A stretch of 7,230 nt of DNA from Pseudomonadota bacterium. Lineage in GTDB: Bacteria > Pseudomonadota > Gammaproteobacteria > Burkholderiales > Burkholderiaceae_F. Positions within the stretch are counted from its first letter, which is position 1, and every line of letters starts with the position of its first letter. Shown here piece by piece: positions 5,797-7,230 of the stretch. A program made the translations under genes and the position numbers. A model generated the notes under the pieces. That model was not told the DNA's origin, searched no databases, and was given only the letters and a program-made list of their open reading frames with translations. Location: positions 1 through 7,230 of the forward strand of contig JAKANT010000077.1 of NCBI GenBank assembly GCA_021823635.1. Reading direction: 5' to 3'.

Positions 5797-5907
5797 GCAT
5801 GCGGCGGCCGAGTCGAAACTCGCACCGCATTGCGAAAGCGCTCGGTATCGCGCCTTGCGGCATCGCTCATCGGCGAGCACGCCGATGCCGCAGGCGCGAC
5901 GACCGGG
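5797..5907 (+). ncRNA. Candidate structured leader RNA or small RNA (two tandem hairpins)
   Basis: Hairpin 1 spans 5797-5833. GCATGCGG (5797-5804) pairs with CCGCAT-T-GC (5825-5833, T5831 bulged), followed by a 4x2 internal loop and CGAGT/ACTCG (5809-5813/5818-5822) closed by CGAA. Hairpin 2 spans 5841-5907 (described as its own entry). The two leave only seven bases between them. They fill the centre of the 227-bp interval between the TSUP transporter and the Mut7-C protein. The interval shows no protein-like reading in any frame, and a candidate transcription start coincides with the first base. I do not recognise a riboswitch or known small RNA. A 5' leader of the Mut7-C gene is the simplest reading; a 3' element of the TSUP transcript or a dispersed palindromic repeat is the alternative. 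Confidence 0.4.
5841..5907. repeat. Long near-perfect inverted repeat (hairpin 2)
   Basis: The core TGCGGCATCG (5856-5865) pairs perfectly with CGATGCCGCA (5883-5892). After a single bulged T5855, TCGCGCC (5848-5854) pairs with GGCGCGA (5893-5899). Beyond a 1x2 internal loop, CGGT (5843-5846) pairs with ACCG (5902-5905), with a wobble and one C-G pair at the base. The 17-nt loop (5866-5882) can itself hold a 3-bp stem (CTC/GAG). The total is about 21-23 pairs with one bulge and one internal loop, well beyond what an ordinary spacer would hold. No T-run follows, so it is not a standard terminator. Confidence 0.75.
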
Positions 5908-5929
5908 GTCGGTCGAGATCGAGCTTTCC

Positions 5930-5958
5930 AAGGGGCCGTTGTTCCGGCGAATACGATG
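5930..5958 (+). promoter_or_regulatory. Shine-Dalgarno separated from the Mut7-C start by a small hairpin
   Basis: AAGGGG (5930-5935) is a good ribosome-binding sequence but lies 20 nt from the ATG at 5956. GCCG (5935-5938) and CGGC (5945-5948) can pair around TTGTTC, which would leave about 7 nt of effective spacing. No in-frame ATG, GTG or TTG lies closer to the AAGGGG. Without the fold, the start has only a weak GGCGA upstream. Confidence 0.35.
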
Positions 5959-6699
5959 GGTGTCGCGCGCCTGCGCTTCTACGAGGAGCTGAACGACTTC
6001 CTGGCGCCGGCGAGGCGCAAGCGCGAGTTCGACTACGCATTCGCGCGCGCGGCGACGGTCAAGAACGCGATCGAAGCCGTCGGCGACCCGCACACCGAAG
6101 TCGAGCTGATCCTCGTCGACGGCCGCTCGGTCGACTTCTCGTATCGGCTGCGCGACGGCGACCGCGTCAGCGTGTACCCGATGTTCGAGGCGTTCGACGT
6201 CGCGCCGCTCGTGCGCGTGCGCGAGCGACCCCTGCGCGACACGCGCTTCGTCGCCGACGCGCACTTGGGCGGTCTCGCGCGGCTGCTGCGCATGGCCGGC
6301 TTCGACACGCTGCACGACAACGCGTACGCCGACGACGCGATCCGCCGGCTCGCCGCAGCCGAATCGCGCGTGATCCTGACGCGCGACCGCGCGCTGCTGA
6401 AGTGCCGCGACGTCACGCACGGCTGCTACGTTCGCGCGCTCGAACCGCCGGCGCAGCTCGCGGAAGTCGTCGGCCGCCTGCAACTCGCGGCGAGCATGGC
6501 GCCGTTCACGCGGTGCCTGCGCTGCAATCTGCCGCTCGCCGACGTCGACAAGGACGAGGTGCGGCACCGGCTTCCTGAAACAGTCGCGCAGCCCCGCGCA
6601 CGCTTCAGGACGTGCGCCGGCTGCGAGCGCGTCTATTGGGAAGGCAGCCACTGGCGGCGGATGCGCGAGCTGCTCGAGCGCGTGGCGCGGCCGACGTGA
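5956..6699 (+). CDS. Ubiquitin-like / Mut7-C RNase domain protein with C-terminal zinc ribbon
   Basis: The product has 247 residues, normal for bacterial two-domain proteins of this family. Residues about 4-76 form a ubiquitin-like (beta-grasp, Ub-Mut7C) domain starting ARLRFYEELNDFL and ending DGDRVSVYPMFE. Residues about 96-170 form the Mut7-C PIN-like domain. Its acidic residues are in RFVADAHLGGLARLLRMAGFDT (97-118, D101), DNAYADDAIRRL (121-132) and ILTRDRALL (140-148, D144). Cys pairs CLRC (187-190) and CAGC (220-223) make a zinc ribbon, followed by WEGSHWRRM (228-236). The family is predicted to be an RNase on fold grounds. Bacterial targets are unknown to me. The protein is probably cytoplasmic, as it has no signal or membrane segment. 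The ubiquitin-like part does not end in a free GG, so it is a fused domain rather than a conjugated tag. The upstream open extension to 5557 overlaps the TSUP gene and is not protein-like. Confidence 0.9.
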   Translation: MGVARLRFYEELNDFLAPARRKREFDYAFARAATVKNAIEAVGDPHTEVELILVDGRSVDFSYRLRDGDRVSVYPMFEAFDVAPLVRVRERPLRDTRFVADAHLGGLARLLRMAGFDTLHDNAYADDAIRRLAAAESRVILTRDRALLKCRDVTHGCYVRALEPPAQLAEVVGRLQLAASMAPFTRCLRCNLPLADVDKDEVRHRLPETVAQPRARFRTCAGCERVYWEGSHWRRMRELLERVARPT

Positions 6700-6736
6700 C
6701 GCAGCGCGCACCGATCGATCCGGTGCGCTACGCGTC
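6698..6736 (+). terminator. Strong hairpin at the end of the Mut7-C gene, terminator-like without T-run
   Basis: GCGCACCG (6706-6713) pairs with CGGTGCGC (6721-6728) around ATCGATC. After a symmetric 3x3 internal loop, GACGC (6698-6702) pairs with GCGTC (6732-6736). The 13-bp stem begins within the Mut7-C stop codon. No T-run follows, so it may protect a 3' end or assist factor-dependent termination rather than act as a classical terminator. Confidence 0.5.
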
Positions 6737-6753
6737 GCGCCGTGAAGATTCGC

Positions 6754-6782
6754 TTGAACGTGCAGCGGCGCGCGGATCCAAT
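6754..6782 (+). promoter_or_regulatory. Candidate promoter for the right-edge gene
   Basis: TTGAAC (6754-6759), a 17-nt spacer and TCCAAT (6777-6782) each match the sigma70 hexamers at 4 of 6 positions. Transcription would start near 6789, about 26 nt before the ATG at 6815. Its place just after the hairpin at 6698-6736 fits a new transcription unit. Confidence 0.33.
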
Positions 6783-6814
6783 GGCGGCACTGCCTGCACG
6801 ACGCGGAGGAGCGC

Positions 6815-7230
6815 ATGACCGGACCGACCGAGCGCGTCGCGATCATCACGGTGCACGGTGTCGCCGATCAGCGGCCCGGACAGACGGTGCGCGAGCTGGC
6901 GCGGCTGCTGTGCCACGGCGGCGACGGCCCGCCGCGCTACGTCGAAGGCGAGCTGCACGAGGTCATCGTGCCGGTGAGCCCGCTGGCGCCGGCGCGCGAG
7001 AGCGAGCCCGCGGGTGCGCGCGGCGACGAGCAGAAGCCCGCGCCCGGCCGGCCGAGCGACTTCTTTCTCGCGCAGCGCGCCGCCGGGCCGGGCTTCGATC
7101 TCGGCCTGGCGCTGACCGATCACTTGTTGCGACGCTACCGTCCCGCCGAACGCGATGCGCTGTACGAGTCGACGCGCATAACGCTCAAGCGGCGCGCGGA
7201 CGGCACCCCGGTCGACCTGTACGAGCTGTA
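6815..7230 (+). CDS. Hypothetical protein with VHG-type N-terminus, possibly alpha/beta-hydrolase fold (3' end missing)
   Basis: An excellent ribosome-binding site GGAGGA (6805-6810) lies 4 nt before the ATG. The frame stays open for 138 codons to the right edge. The N-terminus MTGPTERVAIITVHGVADQR (1-20) has a hydrophobic strand followed by His14-Gly15, as in the oxyanion-hole strand of alpha/beta hydrolases. It then continues with GQTVRELARLL (22-32). Residues about 60-82 are Pro/Ala/Glu-rich and look like a flexible insert. TRITLKRRADGTPVDLYEL (120-138) ends the visible part. There is no signal peptide. I recall large proteobacterial hypothetical proteins beginning this way but cannot name a family or reaction. 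The catalytic Ser, Asp and His of a hydrolase would lie beyond the edge. Confidence 0.7.
   Translation, partial: MTGPTERVAIITVHGVADQRPGQTVRELARLLCHGGDGPPRYVEGELHEVIVPVSPLAPARESEPAGARGDEQKPAPGRPSDFFLAQRAAGPGFDLGLALTDHLLRRYRPAERDALYESTRITLKRRADGTPVDLYEL

Noticed and set aside
5797..5870. tRNA or tRNA-like gene suggested by GAGTCGAAACTC resembling a T-arm
   Set aside because: The T-loop lacks the TTCRA pattern, and there is no 7-bp acceptor, D-arm or anticodon arm at the required distances.
5939..5941. TTG start for Mut7-C just after AAGGGG
   Set aside because: It is out of frame with the gene (17 nt from the ATG).
5557..5955. Upstream continuation of the Mut7-C frame, which would make the hairpins coding
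   Set aside because: The translation overlaps the TSUP gene in another frame and is low-complexity Arg/Ala. The ubiquitin-like domain begins right after the ATG at 5956.
6781..6783. ATG as start of the right-edge gene
   Set aside because: It is in a different frame from the long open reading frame, whereas the ATG at 6815 has GGAGGA at proper spacing.

Overview
The window is very GC-rich DNA with dense, short-spaced genes on both strands and strong G/C preference at third codon positions. Together with the gene families present, this points to a proteobacterium, most likely a beta-proteobacterium (Burkholderiales/Rhodocyclales type) or a related gamma-proteobacterium. The lineage is inferred from gene content and composition only. 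No rRNA, tRNA, CRISPR, insertion sequence or phage gene was seen.

Left block (1-2167): three genes typical of the accessory set found beside PQQ-dependent (quinoprotein) alcohol dehydrogenases. They are a fused SoxY-SoxZ-like carrier (+, cut by the left edge), a small exported DUF3280-type protein (-), and a metallo-beta-lactamase-fold lipoprotein of the 'quinoprotein relay system metallohydrolase' type (+). The lipoprotein lacks most canonical zinc ligands. The DUF3280 and lipoprotein genes diverge with overlapping 5' ends, so each ribosome-binding site lies inside the other gene's coding sequence. The dehydrogenase itself would be expected to the left of the window.

Middle block (2178-4783, minus strand): a complete molybdate uptake operon modA-modB-modC, very tightly packed (0-nt modA/modB junction with a TTG start for modB, 1-nt TGATG overlap modB/modC). 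A 96-bp divergent region (4784-4879) separates modA from a rightward TSUP (TauE/SafE-like) membrane transporter. This region holds an A/T-rich island with an inverted repeat, a possible shared operator.

Right block (4880-7230, plus strand): the TSUP transporter, a 227-bp gene-free interval, a ubiquitin-like/Mut7-C RNase-domain protein with a zinc ribbon, and the start of an unrecognised protein that runs off the right edge. The 227-bp interval is the most unusual part of the window. An extended -10 element is followed, at about the expected transcription start, by two consecutive imperfect hairpins. The second is very long (about 21-23 base pairs). A small hairpin then separates a good Shine-Dalgarno sequence from the start codon. 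It looks like a structured 5' leader or a small RNA, and it matches no RNA family I can name.

Functionally, the left and middle blocks fit periplasmic oxidation of alcohols by a quinoprotein with sulfur-carrier-like helper proteins, next to supply of molybdenum for molybdoenzymes. That link is inferred from proximity only.
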